A stretch of DNA of 64,000 nucleotides from Paenibacillus sp. JZ16 (GCF_015326965.1 NZ_CP017659.1:1116001-1180000), one strand, 5' to 3'; shown: positions 45,313-53,841, numbered from the stretch's first letter. Numbers and translations are program-made. Notes: generated by a model from the sequence alone, not told the origin.

Positions 45313-45343
45313 GTTAAAGCTGTTGTGTTTAGAAAAGAAAGGA

Positions 45344-46027
45344 ATGATTATTCTGCTTAACAATGAAAAGATACTGGTATGCGTGTATTACGGTCCAAAC
45401 GGAGAACGTCTCATCCGTCGAGGCGGCGAATTAGCCAGACTTCTTCAGTGTCCCCTGTTTGTGTTGAGCGTTATACCCTTGCGTGAAGATGAGCTGGATC
45501 AGGCACAAGAAAGGTATATGGCTGAGTGGCAAATGAAATGCGACGAGTATGGGGCAACCTTCATTGTCAAAACGAATGAAGATCGCAAAGCTTCGGAAAT
45601 CATAGCGGAAACCGCCAAGAATCATCAAATTACCCAGCTAATCATCGGACAATCCGGTCAAACGCGGTGGCAAGAAATTACGCGTGGTTCGTTTGTCAAC
45701 GAACTCCTTAACCAGATCGGCGAAACGGATTTGCACATTGTAGCGGTTCAAAGGATGGATGATCAAATGGCTGACACCCATGAACGGGGAATTCGAGTCA
45801 CTGTGTTCAGGGAGGGTTCTCATTATCTGCTTGGCGGTAAGGAATCCGGGGGCGATCCAATAGCCGAAGGTCTATTTTTCAAAGAGTTAAATACCGATTT
45901 TGACACCGGCTTGCTGAAAATAAAAACAGACCACGAGATCCAATATTTGAAAATAAGTCACGGAAAAGTGGTAGAGTCGTCTTTTTTCCAAAACAGAAAA
46001 TTCTTTGATAAACCCGGCGATCAATAA
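45344..46027 (+). CDS. KdpD-type universal stress domain protein without kinase
   Basis: A 227-residue soluble protein. Residues about 8-135 match the USP domain of the KdpD sensor: ILVCVYYGPNGERLIRRGGELA, then ITQLIIGQSGQTRW and LHIVAV. The KdpD Walker domain, membrane helices and histidine kinase are absent. A C-terminal part of about 80 residues (GIRVTVFREGSHYLLGG to KVVESSFFQN) is unfamiliar. KdpD USP domains bind c-di-AMP in staphylococci, so this could be a stand-alone c-di-AMP or K+ status sensor; that is inference. The ATG at 45344 abuts AAAGGA, so a nearby non-ATG start is possible. The Ktr gene follows closely. Confidence 0.75.
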   Translation: MIILLNNEKILVCVYYGPNGERLIRRGGELARLLQCPLFVLSVIPLREDELDQAQERYMAEWQMKCDEYGATFIVKTNEDRKASEIIAETAKNHQITQLIIGQSGQTRWQEITRGSFVNELLNQIGETDLHIVAVQRMDDQMADTHERGIRVTVFREGSHYLLGGKESGGDPIAEGLFFKELNTDFDTGLLKIKTDHEIQYLKISHGKVVESSFFQNRKFFDKPGDQ

Positions 46028-46045
46028 AGAATGGGGGTGGAACTT

Positions 46046-47455
46046 GTGAGAAGAACATTTATGAATTCAAAAGATCGAAATACACAACATTCCGCTCCTG
46101 ACACAATGGAGTTGTTTATCAACAAGCTTAAAAAAAATATGAGTCCCCCTCAACTCGTCATGCTTGTCTTTTTCACTTTAATAATAATCGGGACCACATT
46201 GCTCGCGCTGCCCTACTCTTCCTCCACCGGGAGGTCAATTGGTCTGCTGGATGCTTTATTTACAGCCACCTCAGCAATATGCGTAAACGGGCTCGTTGTC
46301 TTGGATACCGGTAGTGTTTTTTCAACTTTTGGACAAGTCATTATCATGATCTTGATTCAAATTGGCGGGCTCGGCTTTATGACCTTTGGCGTTATGGTTG
46401 CCATTGTTCTGGGGAAAAGGATTGGCTTGAAGCAACGAATGATTATTCAGCAAACCACGCATTCGACCTCGGCACAAGGTTTGGTTAAATTATCCATGTA
46501 TATGGTACTCATTGCATTCGCGTTTGAAGCCTTGGCTACGATTGTCCTTACGCTCCGTTGGCAACAGGACGTCGGGTGGGGACAGGCAGCCTACTACGCA
46601 CTTTTCCATTCCGTTTCGGCATTCAACAATGCCGGATTTGCCCTGTGGTCTGACAGCCTTTCTCCCTTTGTCGGCGATCCGATCGTCAATATTACGATTG
46701 TCCTGCTATTTATCATTGGAGGCCTCGGCTATATCGTCATTGTGGATGTATTCCAAAAACGTTCATGGAAGAAGCTTTCGCTTCACTCCAAGGTTGTCCT
46801 AGTCGGAACAGGAACGCTGTCCCTGCTCGGTTTTCTATTTATATACTTTTTAGAGAGCTGGAATCCGTCAACCTTTGGCCAATTGAGCGAAAGCGAACAA
46901 GTGCTGGCTGCTTTTTTCCAAGGCATAACGCCTCGAAGCTCGGGGTTTAACACGATAGATATCGGTAGCATGCTGGCGGCTTCTCAGTTTTTCATTATTA
47001 TTCTGATGTTCATCGGTGCTGCTTCCGGAGGAACAGGCGGCGGTATTAAGATCAATACGCTTGTTGTACTCATCCTAGCTACGATCCAAACCTTTCGCGG
47101 GGGCGGTCAAATCCATGCCTTCAAACGCAAAATTGCAGGAGAAACCGTCATGCGCGCCCTGGCGGTTGTCATGAGTTCTTTGGTGGTCGTGCTGGGCGTT
47201 TCCCTGTTGCTGACCATCTCCGAAGGTATGCTCGAAGAACACTTCTTGGAAGTGTTGTTTGAAGCGACATCAGCATTTAGCACCACCGGTTTGTCGATGG
47301 GATTGACAAGTGAATTGTCCCCCGTAGGGAAAGTCATTGTAACGATAACGATGTTTGCCGGTCGTCTGGGTCCCTTAACACTGGCTTACGCATTGGCTCA
47401 GAAAAAACGCACATCCAAAATTGGTTATGCGGAAGATCATATCTTGATTGGGTAA
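46046..47455 (+). CDS. KtrB/TrkH-type potassium transporter, copy 2
   Basis: Second K+ channel-like subunit, about 469 residues. Pore loops are SAICVNGLVVLDT, SAFNNAGFALW, RSSGFNTID and SAFSTTGLSMG, with the gating loop SGGTGGGIKINT. The first loop has VNG where copy 1 has VTG. I chose GTG at 46046 because GGGGGTGG lies five to six bases upstream; an ATG at 46031 lacks a ribosome site. It is the second gene of the c-di-AMP riboswitch operon, so K+ uptake should fall when c-di-AMP is high. Confidence 0.92.
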   Translation: MRRTFMNSKDRNTQHSAPDTMELFINKLKKNMSPPQLVMLVFFTLIIIGTTLLALPYSSSTGRSIGLLDALFTATSAICVNGLVVLDTGSVFSTFGQVIIMILIQIGGLGFMTFGVMVAIVLGKRIGLKQRMIIQQTTHSTSAQGLVKLSMYMVLIAFAFEALATIVLTLRWQQDVGWGQAAYYALFHSVSAFNNAGFALWSDSLSPFVGDPIVNITIVLLFIIGGLGYIVIVDVFQKRSWKKLSLHSKVVLVGTGTLSLLGFLFIYFLESWNPSTFGQLSESEQVLAAFFQGITPRSSGFNTIDIGSMLAASQFFIIILMFIGAASGGTGGGIKINTLVVLILATIQTFRGGGQIHAFKRKIAGETVMRALAVVMSSLVVVLGVSLLLTISEGMLEEHFLEVLFEATSAFSTTGLSMGLTSELSPVGKVIVTITMFAGRLGPLTLAYALAQKKRTSKIGYAEDHILIG

Positions 47456-47535
47456 CTCAGGGTTCCCAATCAAGAATTTTCTTGTCCATTAACACCTTAA
47501 CTTTTGGACACATATCCCTTGTTAAAGGAATTCTC

Positions 47536-48795
47536 TCAAAAGTGATGGTGTAGCCGTCTCTCAATAAAATCTACAGTTCGATCAACACCTCTCTCCTCTG
47601 AAATTTTATCTGACAGTGCCATTACATTGGCTGTCAATGTTGAATGACTGGTTAGCTCCGCTATTCGCTCAGCCAAACTGGCTACTGACATTGATTTTTC
47701 AGGAATCGGCTTTGTCGATACACCTAGCTCATACATACGCTTGGCCCAGAAGGGTTGATCCGCATTGAACGGGGATATGGTCATCGGCTTACCTGCTCTC
47801 AAAACGGCCGCTGTCGTCCCTGCTCCACCATGATGAATAACGCCTGCAGCTCGCGGAAACAGCCATGCATGCGGTGCTTCCTGTATACACAGGATGTTCT
47901 CGGCCCCATTACCGGATACTTGCATTCCACTCCAGCCAACCAGAATGATGCCGCGTTGCCCCGTTTGTCGTAAAGCCTGCATAGTCATCTCGAGCACATG
48001 GTCCGGATGCTTTAGAGGCATGCTGCTATAACTGATAACAATTGGCGGGGATCCTGACGCGATAAAAGACTCCAACTCCCTTGGTGGGTCCCAATCGGTA
48101 TCTTCCAGAAACCAAAACCCCTCCATACAGACGCGATCCTTCCATTTCGGATCAAATGGAATAATCGAAGGACTGCAACCGTAAAGCACCGGAATATCGC
48201 GTCCATTTACGTGCAGATCATCGGAGAATAGACTTCGTGGAGGTAAATGTAACGTATCTCTTCTCCATGTATTCAACAATTTTTTGAAGGATAACAGCAT
48301 GAAACGGTTGAGATGATAGCTTTTTTCATTTAACCATCGATTCCTGAAGGTGAAAGGTAAAAAGGGATTGGTGAAAGCGCCTGTCGGTGCAATGATCGGA
48401 ATTGGATGGGCCGCAAATACGGGAATATTCAGCTTTTGGGCAATATCATATCCAGCGAATGCTTTGGGATGGTAGATGAGGCAGTCCGCATCTTGAGAAG
48501 CGGTCCACAGGTCATCGAGCATTTGCTGCATCATAGGATATATAAGCTTTTTCATCTGCTTCATAATCTCGAAGGGATTGCTGCCCAGCATGCGTTTCCC
48601 TTCTGCAGATTGGGCTAGTTTCATAATATTTGCCTGTATAGGCGCGAAACCGACACCATGCCCTCGAACGAAGCCTTCGAAATCCTGCGATGTGCATATA
48701 ACCACGTCATGTCCGTTGTTCTGGAGACCTCGGGCAAGGGCAATGAACGGCTGTACATCTCCCCTTGTTCCGATGGTGAGCAACTTTATTTTCAC
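47536..48795 (-). CDS. GT1-family glycosyltransferase (UGT/sterol-glucosyltransferase-like)
   Basis: GT-B fold enzyme of 419 residues that transfers a sugar from a nucleotide donor to a lipophilic acceptor such as a macrolide, sterol or flavonoid. The N-terminus KLLTIGTRGDVQPFIALARGL is the hallmark of this group. The donor-site signature is HHGGAGTTAAVLRAGKPM followed by FNADQPFWAKR. It overlaps the TetR gene by four bases, so the two are co-expressed. A role in drug inactivation under TetR control is a reasonable inference. Confidence 0.88.
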   Translation of the reverse strand: MKIKLLTIGTRGDVQPFIALARGLQNNGHDVVICTSQDFEGFVRGHGVGFAPIQANIMKLAQSAEGKRMLGSNPFEIMKQMKKLIYPMMQQMLDDLWTASQDADCLIYHPKAFAGYDIAQKLNIPVFAAHPIPIIAPTGAFTNPFLPFTFRNRWLNEKSYHLNRFMLLSFKKLLNTWRRDTLHLPPRSLFSDDLHVNGRDIPVLYGCSPSIIPFDPKWKDRVCMEGFWFLEDTDWDPPRELESFIASGSPPIVISYSSMPLKHPDHVLEMTMQALRQTGQRGIILVGWSGMQVSGNGAENILCIQEAPHAWLFPRAAGVIHHGGAGTTAAVLRAGKPMTISPFNADQPFWAKRMYELGVSTKPIPEKSMSVASLAERIAELTSHSTLTANVMALSDKISEERGVDRTVDFIERRLHHHF

Positions 48796-49409
48796 TCTTT
48801 TCCCTCCTTACGATAAATGCCGTACCTTAATATGTCCAAATAGGGTTTCGTGTCTAAAGCCGCACTTGCCTCGAGTTCTCCTGTAGATTTCTCGTCGTAC
48901 CGTTTGGTCATTTGCTTCGTAATTAGAGATTCAAGGGAAAGCAATACGAATTCGATTGCTTGCTTGGGATCGATTCCTTCCCTAAAACGGCTCTGATCGA
49001 TCCTGCTTGCCAGGAGGTGTATGGAATCCTTGTTCATCTGTTGTTGTTTGAGCAGAAGATCCGCTCTCAGCTCTTCCGGCATAATCAGAAATGTTTTAGC
49101 CATAAATCCAAACCTGATGGGGTCACTTTTAAATACATCCATCTTTTTTTGAGATAATTGCTCTATCGCCTGAAACAGATCCTCGGAGAGATCCATAGGT
49201 GACGAAGTCAGTGAATGGTAGTAATGCTTTAAGCATTCATCCACCACCGTTAAATACAACGTTCTTTTATCCGAAAAATAATGAAACAAAATTCCCTTGG
49301 ATACGCCAGCTGCTTTGGTAATTTGATTGGTTGAAGCTCCTTCATAGCCCTTGTGATAAAACTCCACTAAAGCTGCTTGCAAAATGGTTTGTTTTTTATC
49401 TGGCTCCAT
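48792..49409 (-). CDS. TetR-family regulator of the glycosyltransferase
   Basis: TetR protein of 205 residues with helix-turn-helix STNQITKAAGVSKGILFHYF. I chose ATG 49409 (MEPDKKQ); a frame start at 49463 would begin inside the promoter. It heads a two-gene unit with the glycosyltransferase. Two perfect palindromes at its promoter are the likely binding sites. Confidence 0.88.
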   Translation of the reverse strand: MEPDKKQTILQAALVEFYHKGYEGASTNQITKAAGVSKGILFHYFSDKRTLYLTVVDECLKHYYHSLTSSPMDLSEDLFQAIEQLSQKKMDVFKSDPIRFGFMAKTFLIMPEELRADLLLKQQQMNKDSIHLLASRIDQSRFREGIDPKQAIEFVLLSLESLITKQMTKRYDEKSTGELEASAALDTKPYLDILRYGIYRKEGKE

Positions 49410-49432
49410 TGGTTTGTACGCCACCCCACCGA

Positions 49433-49492
49433 TTGACCACCTGGTCAATATCATTTTGACCAAATTGTATTACACATTGACCACCTGGTCAA
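49433..49492 (-). promoter_or_regulatory. twin TetR operators and promoter
   Basis: TTGACCACCTGGTCAA occurs perfectly at 49433-49448 and again at 49477-49492, with a half site TTGACCAA at 49456. On the minus strand TTGACC within the upstream copy serves as -35, and TACAAT follows after 17 bases as -10. The downstream copy lies past the start point. Repressor bound at both would block transcription. Confidence 0.75.
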
Positions 49493-49589
49493 TAGTGTGG
49501 TGACTTGCTTGCATCAAGCCAGGAAATCAGCGGCCACCTTGCGGTAAGACTCACGGATAAACACCAACTTCACAAACTAAATCCGGAAT

Positions 49590-49624
49590 AAAAAAAGAAA
49601 CATGACATGAAATGTCATATTTCT
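49590..49624 (-). terminator. terminator overlapping the SUMF1 lipoprotein stop
   Basis: On the minus strand ATGACAT-TTC-ATGTCAT is followed by GTTTCTTTTTTT. The stem includes the last codons of the gene. Confidence 0.65.
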
Positions 49625-50457
49625 CCGCGAACGACACGAAAACCTTGATCGGGGCCAAAGCCATTGGGATCGAACTTCCCTCGGAAGGATATCTCGTTGT
49701 TGGTAACGTCGCCGATCCAACCGCCGCCCTTCACTACCCGGAAGGAACCGCTTGGACTATCCAATTCGCCGTGCCAGTCCCAGCACCATTCCCTTACGTT
49801 TCCAGACATATCGTAAATTCCTAACTCGTTGGGTTTCTGGGTACCGATCGATTTTGTTTGGTTCTGATTGCTCTCTATGATAGGCCAGTTCCAATCCCCA
49901 GATAGGTATTTGTCTCCGGCGTTTTTCCAATACCATGCGACCTCATCGGCATTATTGCTTCCGCTATACATGTAACCCTTGCTATTCTGACCTCCGCCCG
50001 CAGCGTATTCCCATTCCGCTTCTGTAGGCAACCGGTAACCGTTAGCTCCCTCATTGATCGTGACGGTCCATTTGATATCATCGTTATCGTTCTTATTATT
50101 CGCATCCTTTTTCACCTTGTCTATGTTGTAATACGGATTCAAGCCCTCCTGGATACTTCTTTGATTACAATACTCCACAACGTCATACCAGCTCACCATT
50201 TCTACCGGCAAATGATCGCCTTTGAATGCAGATGGATTACTGCCCATTACTTCCACCCACTCTTTTTGGGTGACCTCATATTTGCCGATGTAAAAGTTCG
50301 ATAAGGCTTCTTTTTTATCAGCATAGTTAGACTGGTTGTTCTTAAAGGTCCCGCCTTTCACCAATACCAAATCATCCTTCTTTTCAGGCTGATCTTGCGA
50401 ACAAGCGCTGATCACAGCCATTGCTGCTATTAAAAGGAACATTATTAGCTTTCTCAT
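49615..50457 (-). CDS. SUMF1/FGE-domain lipoprotein
   Basis: Secreted lipoprotein of 280 residues with signal MRKLIMFLLIAAMAVISAC (lipobox ISAC). The rest is one formylglycine-generating-enzyme-type (C-type-lectin-like) domain: YKVTQ-like KYEVTQKEWVEVMG, GYRLPTEAEWEYAAGG, NVREWCWDW and the end GPDQGFRVVR. The paired active-site Cys of true FGE are not visible, so sulfatase activation is unlikely. Such domains often serve binding or unknown surface roles. I chose ATG 50457, after AAAGGAG. Confidence 0.82.
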   Translation of the reverse strand: MRKLIMFLLIAAMAVISACSQDQPEKKDDLVLVKGGTFKNNQSNYADKKEALSNFYIGKYEVTQKEWVEVMGSNPSAFKGDHLPVEMVSWYDVVEYCNQRSIQEGLNPYYNIDKVKKDANNKNDNDDIKWTVTINEGANGYRLPTEAEWEYAAGGGQNSKGYMYSGSNNADEVAWYWKNAGDKYLSGDWNWPIIESNQNQTKSIGTQKPNELGIYDMSGNVREWCWDWHGELDSPSGSFRVVKGGGWIGDVTNNEISFRGKFDPNGFGPDQGFRVVRGEI

Positions 50458-50679
50458 TGATAATTTCTCCTTTAAGCTAATAAAAAAATGAGAGCCCATT
50501 GTTGCCCGCAACTTGCCTGCCCGTTACGTCGAAGGCCGTTCGTCTCCGCGAAAAACGACCCGCAACGTATCCGGATTTAGGGCTAAACGAAGGGAACGGT
50601 CAATCGGATAGCCGAACTCCGTTTTCCTAAGAGATGCTCCCCTCCGTGTCCGTTAGTTGAGTTTACGGATGGCGATTGG

Positions 50680-51327
50680 CTACCATACCGTTACGTTAGA
50701 GCTTCCGCTGCTTTGATAACCCTCTGTTGCTAACACCTGATAAGACCAGCTGCTCCCCAGATTCATTCCTTTACTTGCCCATGCGTTCACGTGGTTGCTG
50801 AAAGTGATGGAGGAGTTGACCCCCGTCGCTCTTTTCGATTGTCGAACGCTCCAGTACTGGGCAAACGTTTGTGTTCCGTCAATGGAAGGTGCATTGTATC
50901 GCATGGTCGTATAGATGTCGTATGTGCCTCCATCACTTGTGACTGTCCCTTTATGTGTTCCGGTAGGGCGATAAGTACCCCAGCTATCTACGACGTAATA
51001 CTCGATGAGTGCGTTTCTCGTCCATCCGTAGAGTGTCAAATACCCATTGCCGGACGGTGACCAGACGCCGGCATTGTAGTTAATCGTTCGGTTAGGCGAT
51101 CCGGTATTCCAGCCTTTGCCGACAACGAAATTTCCGGTATTTTGCCATGTCACGCTGTAATTACCGCCGGAGCCGTTAACAGCATTCACCGTTCCGCCGC
51201 CATCGGTCCAATTTTGCCAATAGTCGGTCGCTGCACTTGAGGTTGTTGCAAACATACTAAAACTCATGGTAGCTGCAAGAATAACCGTCACCATTTTCTT
51301 ACTAAACTTAAACTTAAACTTAAACAT
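50680..51327 (-). CDS. xynA: GH11 endo-1,4-beta-xylanase
   Basis: Secreted xylanase that cuts the xylan backbone outside the cell. The 215-residue protein has a signal peptide ending near SSAA, then a single GH11 jelly-roll domain with no binding module. The catalytic glutamates are E109 in [12 protein letters not shown] and E202 in [11 protein letters not shown]. The thumb loop is [25 protein letters not shown] lies about seven bases upstream. The start codes for a tandem FK repeat (AAGTTT three times). A perfect cre site lies in the promoter, which suggests glucose repression. Confidence 0.96.
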   Translation of the reverse strand: MFKFKFKFSKKMVTVILAATMSFSMFATTSSAATDYWQNWTDGGGTVNAVNGSGGNYSVTWQNTGNFVVGKGWNTGSPNRTINYNAGVWSPSGNGYLTLYGWTRNALIEYYVVDSWGTYRPTGTHKGTVTSDGGTYDIYTTMRYNAPSIDGTQTFAQYWSVRQSKRATGVNSSITFSNHVNAWASKGMNLGSSWSYQVLATEGYQSSGSSNVTVW

Positions 51328-51431
51328 AATCTACCTCCTCTTATTGTTGAATTGTACCTTGCGTTGATTTTCTTGGCTGTGCTTAGCATGCGATTTCCCT
51401 TGTATTTTCCTTTTACCTCCTTTCCAAGTAA

Positions 51432-51454
51432 ATTATAGAATGATAGCGGTTTCA
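51432..51454 (-). promoter_or_regulatory. xynA promoter with perfect cre site
   Basis: On the minus strand TGAAACCGCTATCA (51454-51441) matches every position of the cre consensus TGWAANCGNTNWCA. TATAAT follows at 51437-51432. CcpA bound here would cover the space between -35 and -10. The rest of 51328-51528 shows no gene. Confidence 0.75.
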
Positions 51455-51528
51455 AAACACTTAGCAAATTAAATATGATATCTAGATTATTTTACAATTT
51501 TAGGAACTTGCGAGGGCGGATAGATCAT

Positions 51529-51560
51529 AAAAAAAGACTGCCGGAATATTACCGTCAGTC
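51529..51560 (-). terminator. terminator repeat, family B
   Basis: On the minus strand GACTGACGG and CCGGCAGTC flank a short loop and are followed by seven T. It ends the MerR and membrane protein operon. Confidence 0.85.
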
Positions 51561-51630
51561 CTTCTATTTCACAAAAGTAGTATCCCCCTTATCCTTTTCC
51601 CTTGTTCCACCCGATGAATGGACAGTCTTT

Positions 51631-52068
51631 TCATGAATAGTCGCTCGTCTGACCTCCGAACCCCTTCGGCTTTCTTCTTATGCCCATTATGATGAAGATG
51701 AGATAGATTACGATCGCAATCGAATCGATTAACGTATCCGTAAGCGCCGATATGTTTTGTAATGCCGTTATACCAAGAATGACCAGCAGCCGGACGATCA
51801 GAAGCGATACGATGGTCCAGGCGGCGAAGTGGGTCTTTGATCGTTCACTTTGGAATGACATAAGAATGAACACAAAGCCGAAAATCAGATTTTCCGCCGT
51901 GATGATGTGCCATACATACATGAATACTGTTTGGGTGTCCATCGCTATCGCACTCACATGGAGCACTGGCAGCACAATGGATTGCCCGTTCCATGCGTGC
52001 GTAAAGGCAAACAGTATCGCCAGAAGGCCGGCAGTCAAAAAATAAAAATTCCTAACCTTAATGCCCAT
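51631..52068 (-). CDS. hypothetical four-helix membrane protein
   Basis: A 145-residue protein with four predicted helices (FYFLTAGLLAILFAFTHAWNG, then WHIITAENLIFGFVFILMS, then two more) and a basic C-terminus. I chose ATG 52068, since GAGGAGGGATGTC precedes it. It overlaps the MerR gene by 11 bases and is likely the gene that MerR controls. No function is known to me. Confidence 0.7.
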   Translation of the reverse strand: MGIKVRNFYFLTAGLLAILFAFTHAWNGQSIVLPVLHVSAIAMDTQTVFMYVWHIITAENLIFGFVFILMSFQSERSKTHFAAWTIVSLLIVRLLVILGITALQNISALTDTLIDSIAIVIYLIFIIMGIRRKPKGFGGQTSDYS

Positions 52069-52525
52069 GACATCCCTCCTCAGATATTTCCGGTTCCTTC
52101 TTGTGAATAGAGCGGTAAAGCTCGCGAACGATTTCTGCCAGTCGTTGGTCGCTTTCATGATTAAAGTCCCTTAGCGTTTCGGCTGCTACGTCAAGCAACT
52201 GACTGACCTTTTCCAGATGGGCCATTTTCTTGCGCGTTTCTGCATTCTTGGCATCGAGGAACGAAGCAACCTCACGGCAATAAGCAGGATCTAGCTTCTC
52301 CTTCCTGTGGAATCCAATCGTTCCCTTGATCTCGTCAAGCGTAAAGTCCGCATACTGCATGATTTGGATATTCATCAAATCGATGAGGTCGTTCTTCGAA
52401 TACCTGCGGTACCGATTGTCTTCACGGGATGGTGATACGATTCCTATCCGGTCGTAGTAGCGAAGCGTATCCTTTGGCATCCCAAGCAGCTGCGAAACTT
52501 CTTGTATAGAATAAAGTTTTTCCAT
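52058..52525 (-). CDS. MerR-family regulator
   Basis: MerR activator of 155 residues. The N-terminal winged helix (YSIQEVSQLLGMPKDTLRYYDRIG) and wing region (RYRRYSKNDL) are clear, and a long coiled helix follows. The C-terminus has only one Cys, in GCHGH, so metal sensing of the CueR type is not supported. It controls its own operon through the 19-base-spacer promoter at 52532-52562. Confidence 0.9.
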   Translation of the reverse strand: MEKLYSIQEVSQLLGMPKDTLRYYDRIGIVSPSREDNRYRRYSKNDLIDLMNIQIMQYADFTLDEIKGTIGFHRKEKLDPAYCREVASFLDAKNAETRKKMAHLEKVSQLLDVAAETLRDFNHESDQRLAEIVRELYRSIHKKEPEISEEGCHGH

Positions 52526-52531
52526 GAATTC

Positions 52532-52562
52532 AAAATAACATTGGAGTAAGCTCCAATGTCAA
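52532..52562 (-). promoter_or_regulatory. MerR-type promoter with 19-base spacer
   Basis: On the minus strand TTGACA (52562-52557) and TATTTT (52537-52532) are 19 bases apart. The dyad ACATTGGAG and CTCCAATGT fills the spacer. This over-long spacing with a central palindrome is the classical MerR operator layout. Confidence 0.82.
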
Positions 52563-52709
52563 GTCATAATGTAATTTCATTATCAGAGCAATCAAGCAAT
52601 CGTTGGCATGAGGGCATATGATATTCCAGTAGGCTAGTCTCAATTGTTACGCTCATCGTTGCTGCCCTTTTCGCGCCCGCGTCAATGAGATCATCTGCCC
52701 TATCCGCGT

Positions 52710-53054
52710 CTAACTAATTAGGGGCTGACATCTCACATTCAGATAGGATGTGCTTCTTCCCCCACTCATCGAATCCAGAAGTTCAATCATGGTTCGACCC
52801 TTCGGTGTCAGCGTATATTCTACTCTAGGCCGAGGCTCCGGATACGATGTTCTATCGATGATTCCATCATGCTCAAGCTCACGAAGCTGTTCAGTTAATA
52901 TTTTTTTCGAAATGGATGGTAAATGTCGCAGCAATTCGCTATACCGAACGGGGATTGAGTTTTTATACAAAAATCGATAGATTGGAATTTTCCATCTCCC
53001 GCTTAACATGGAAAATACGATCTCAACGGGACATTCATTTCGTTGAACAGGCAT
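52710..53054 (-). CDS. HxlR-family regulator, C-terminus possibly frameshifted
   Basis: Winged-helix regulator of the HxlR group, 114 residues. CPVEIVFSMLSGRWK and RYSELLRHLPSISKKILTEQ are the typical stretches, as is PEPRPRVEYTLTPKG. The family end D-S-M-x-x-W-G-K-K-H is not reached in frame; the neighbouring frame reads WGKKHILSECEMSAPN after DSM at about 52757. A small deletion therefore seems to have altered the last 13 or so residues. I chose ATG 53054 after GGGGGCG. Confidence 0.8.
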   Translation of the reverse strand: MPVQRNECPVEIVFSMLSGRWKIPIYRFLYKNSIPVRYSELLRHLPSISKKILTEQLRELEHDGIIDRTSYPEPRPRVEYTLTPKGRTMIELLDSMSGGRSTSYLNVRCQPLIS

Positions 53055-53281
53055 TACTTCGCCCCCCATTTTTATCCATAAGGTCAGGGTTCTTCTTAAC
53101 GATCTCGGTTGGACAACGGTCGTTGATTTAGGTGATATTCGGCAAAGCTTACTACAAGAATCAATCATGCTTGCATGTGTGATTAGTGAAATTCAACTGC
53201 AATCGCCAGGGTCATCCTTTGCCCTTTTAAGACATTAAGTGTAAAACAACTGACTGGGCTATGACCTTAACTTAGCAAGTA

Positions 53282-53689
53282 CTAGTGATTTTCACTTTCC
53301 GCTTGTTTTTTGATTGAATCCACAGTGAGAGTGAATGCTTCCGCTGCTTTATATGCATCTAATGCATTTTGAAGGCGTTTTACTTGCTGATTCAACTCGT
53401 TTCGATTGTCTTTGACCTTTATCATTGCACGTGCCACGTGAATCAGCTCTTCTTTTGCTGCGTTTATCGCACGATGATGAGCTTTTTCAATCATCTGTAC
53501 GGCCATATGAGTGTAGATCGTCTCAAATTCCTTATCATCAATCCGCTGCTCACGGGCAGCCAAATCGCTCTCGCTAATTACCCAATCTCCAGAGTCGTTC
53601 TTCGAAGCGGCTAAGCGCCCATCATTTATCATGTTAAGAATCGTTTTGTAATGAACCCCAAGTAATAACGCTGCTTCTTTAGCATTCAT
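53282..53689 (-). CDS. excisionase-type HTH protein with coiled coil
   Basis: A 135-residue protein. Residues about 1-45 form a MerR-like/HTH_17 helix-turn-helix (KEAALLLGVHYKTILNMINDGRLAA). The rest is helical with heptad character (ARAMIKVKDNRNELNQQVKRLQNALDAYKAA), likely a coiled coil for dimerisation. It may be a small transcription factor. ATG 53689 has GGGAAGG upstream; a GTG nine bases before is possible. No integrase or plasmid gene is nearby. Confidence 0.7.
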   Translation of the reverse strand: MNAKEAALLLGVHYKTILNMINDGRLAASKNDSGDWVISESDLAAREQRIDDKEFETIYTHMAVQMIEKAHHRAINAAKEELIHVARAMIKVKDNRNELNQQVKRLQNALDAYKAAEAFTLTVDSIKKQAESENH

Positions 53690-53781
53690 TTTAAACACCT
53701 TCCCTTATCTCTTGTTATCCATATATTAAGTGATAATTAGAGGTAAGTAAACCGAGATATCTAATGAATGATACAAGAAAG

Positions 53782-53812
53782 AAGACTGCCGGCATTAGAG
53801 GCCGACAGTCTT
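53782..53812 (-). terminator. terminator repeat, family B
   Basis: Arms AAGACTGCCGGC and GCCGACAGTCTT (one mismatch) flank a short loop. It lies 29 bases after the stop of the 34-residue gene. Confidence 0.82.
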
Positions 53813-53841
53813 TCTATCTTCCAAGCAGTATACTCTTCATC

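Noticed and set aside
45344..46027. Calling this gene a KdpD sensor kinase
   Set aside because: Only the USP domain is present; there is no Walker domain, membrane part or histidine kinase.
49615..50457. Annotating the SUMF1-domain lipoprotein as a sulfatase-activating enzyme
   Set aside because: The active-site cysteine pair of formylglycine-generating enzymes is not visible and no sulfatase gene is near.
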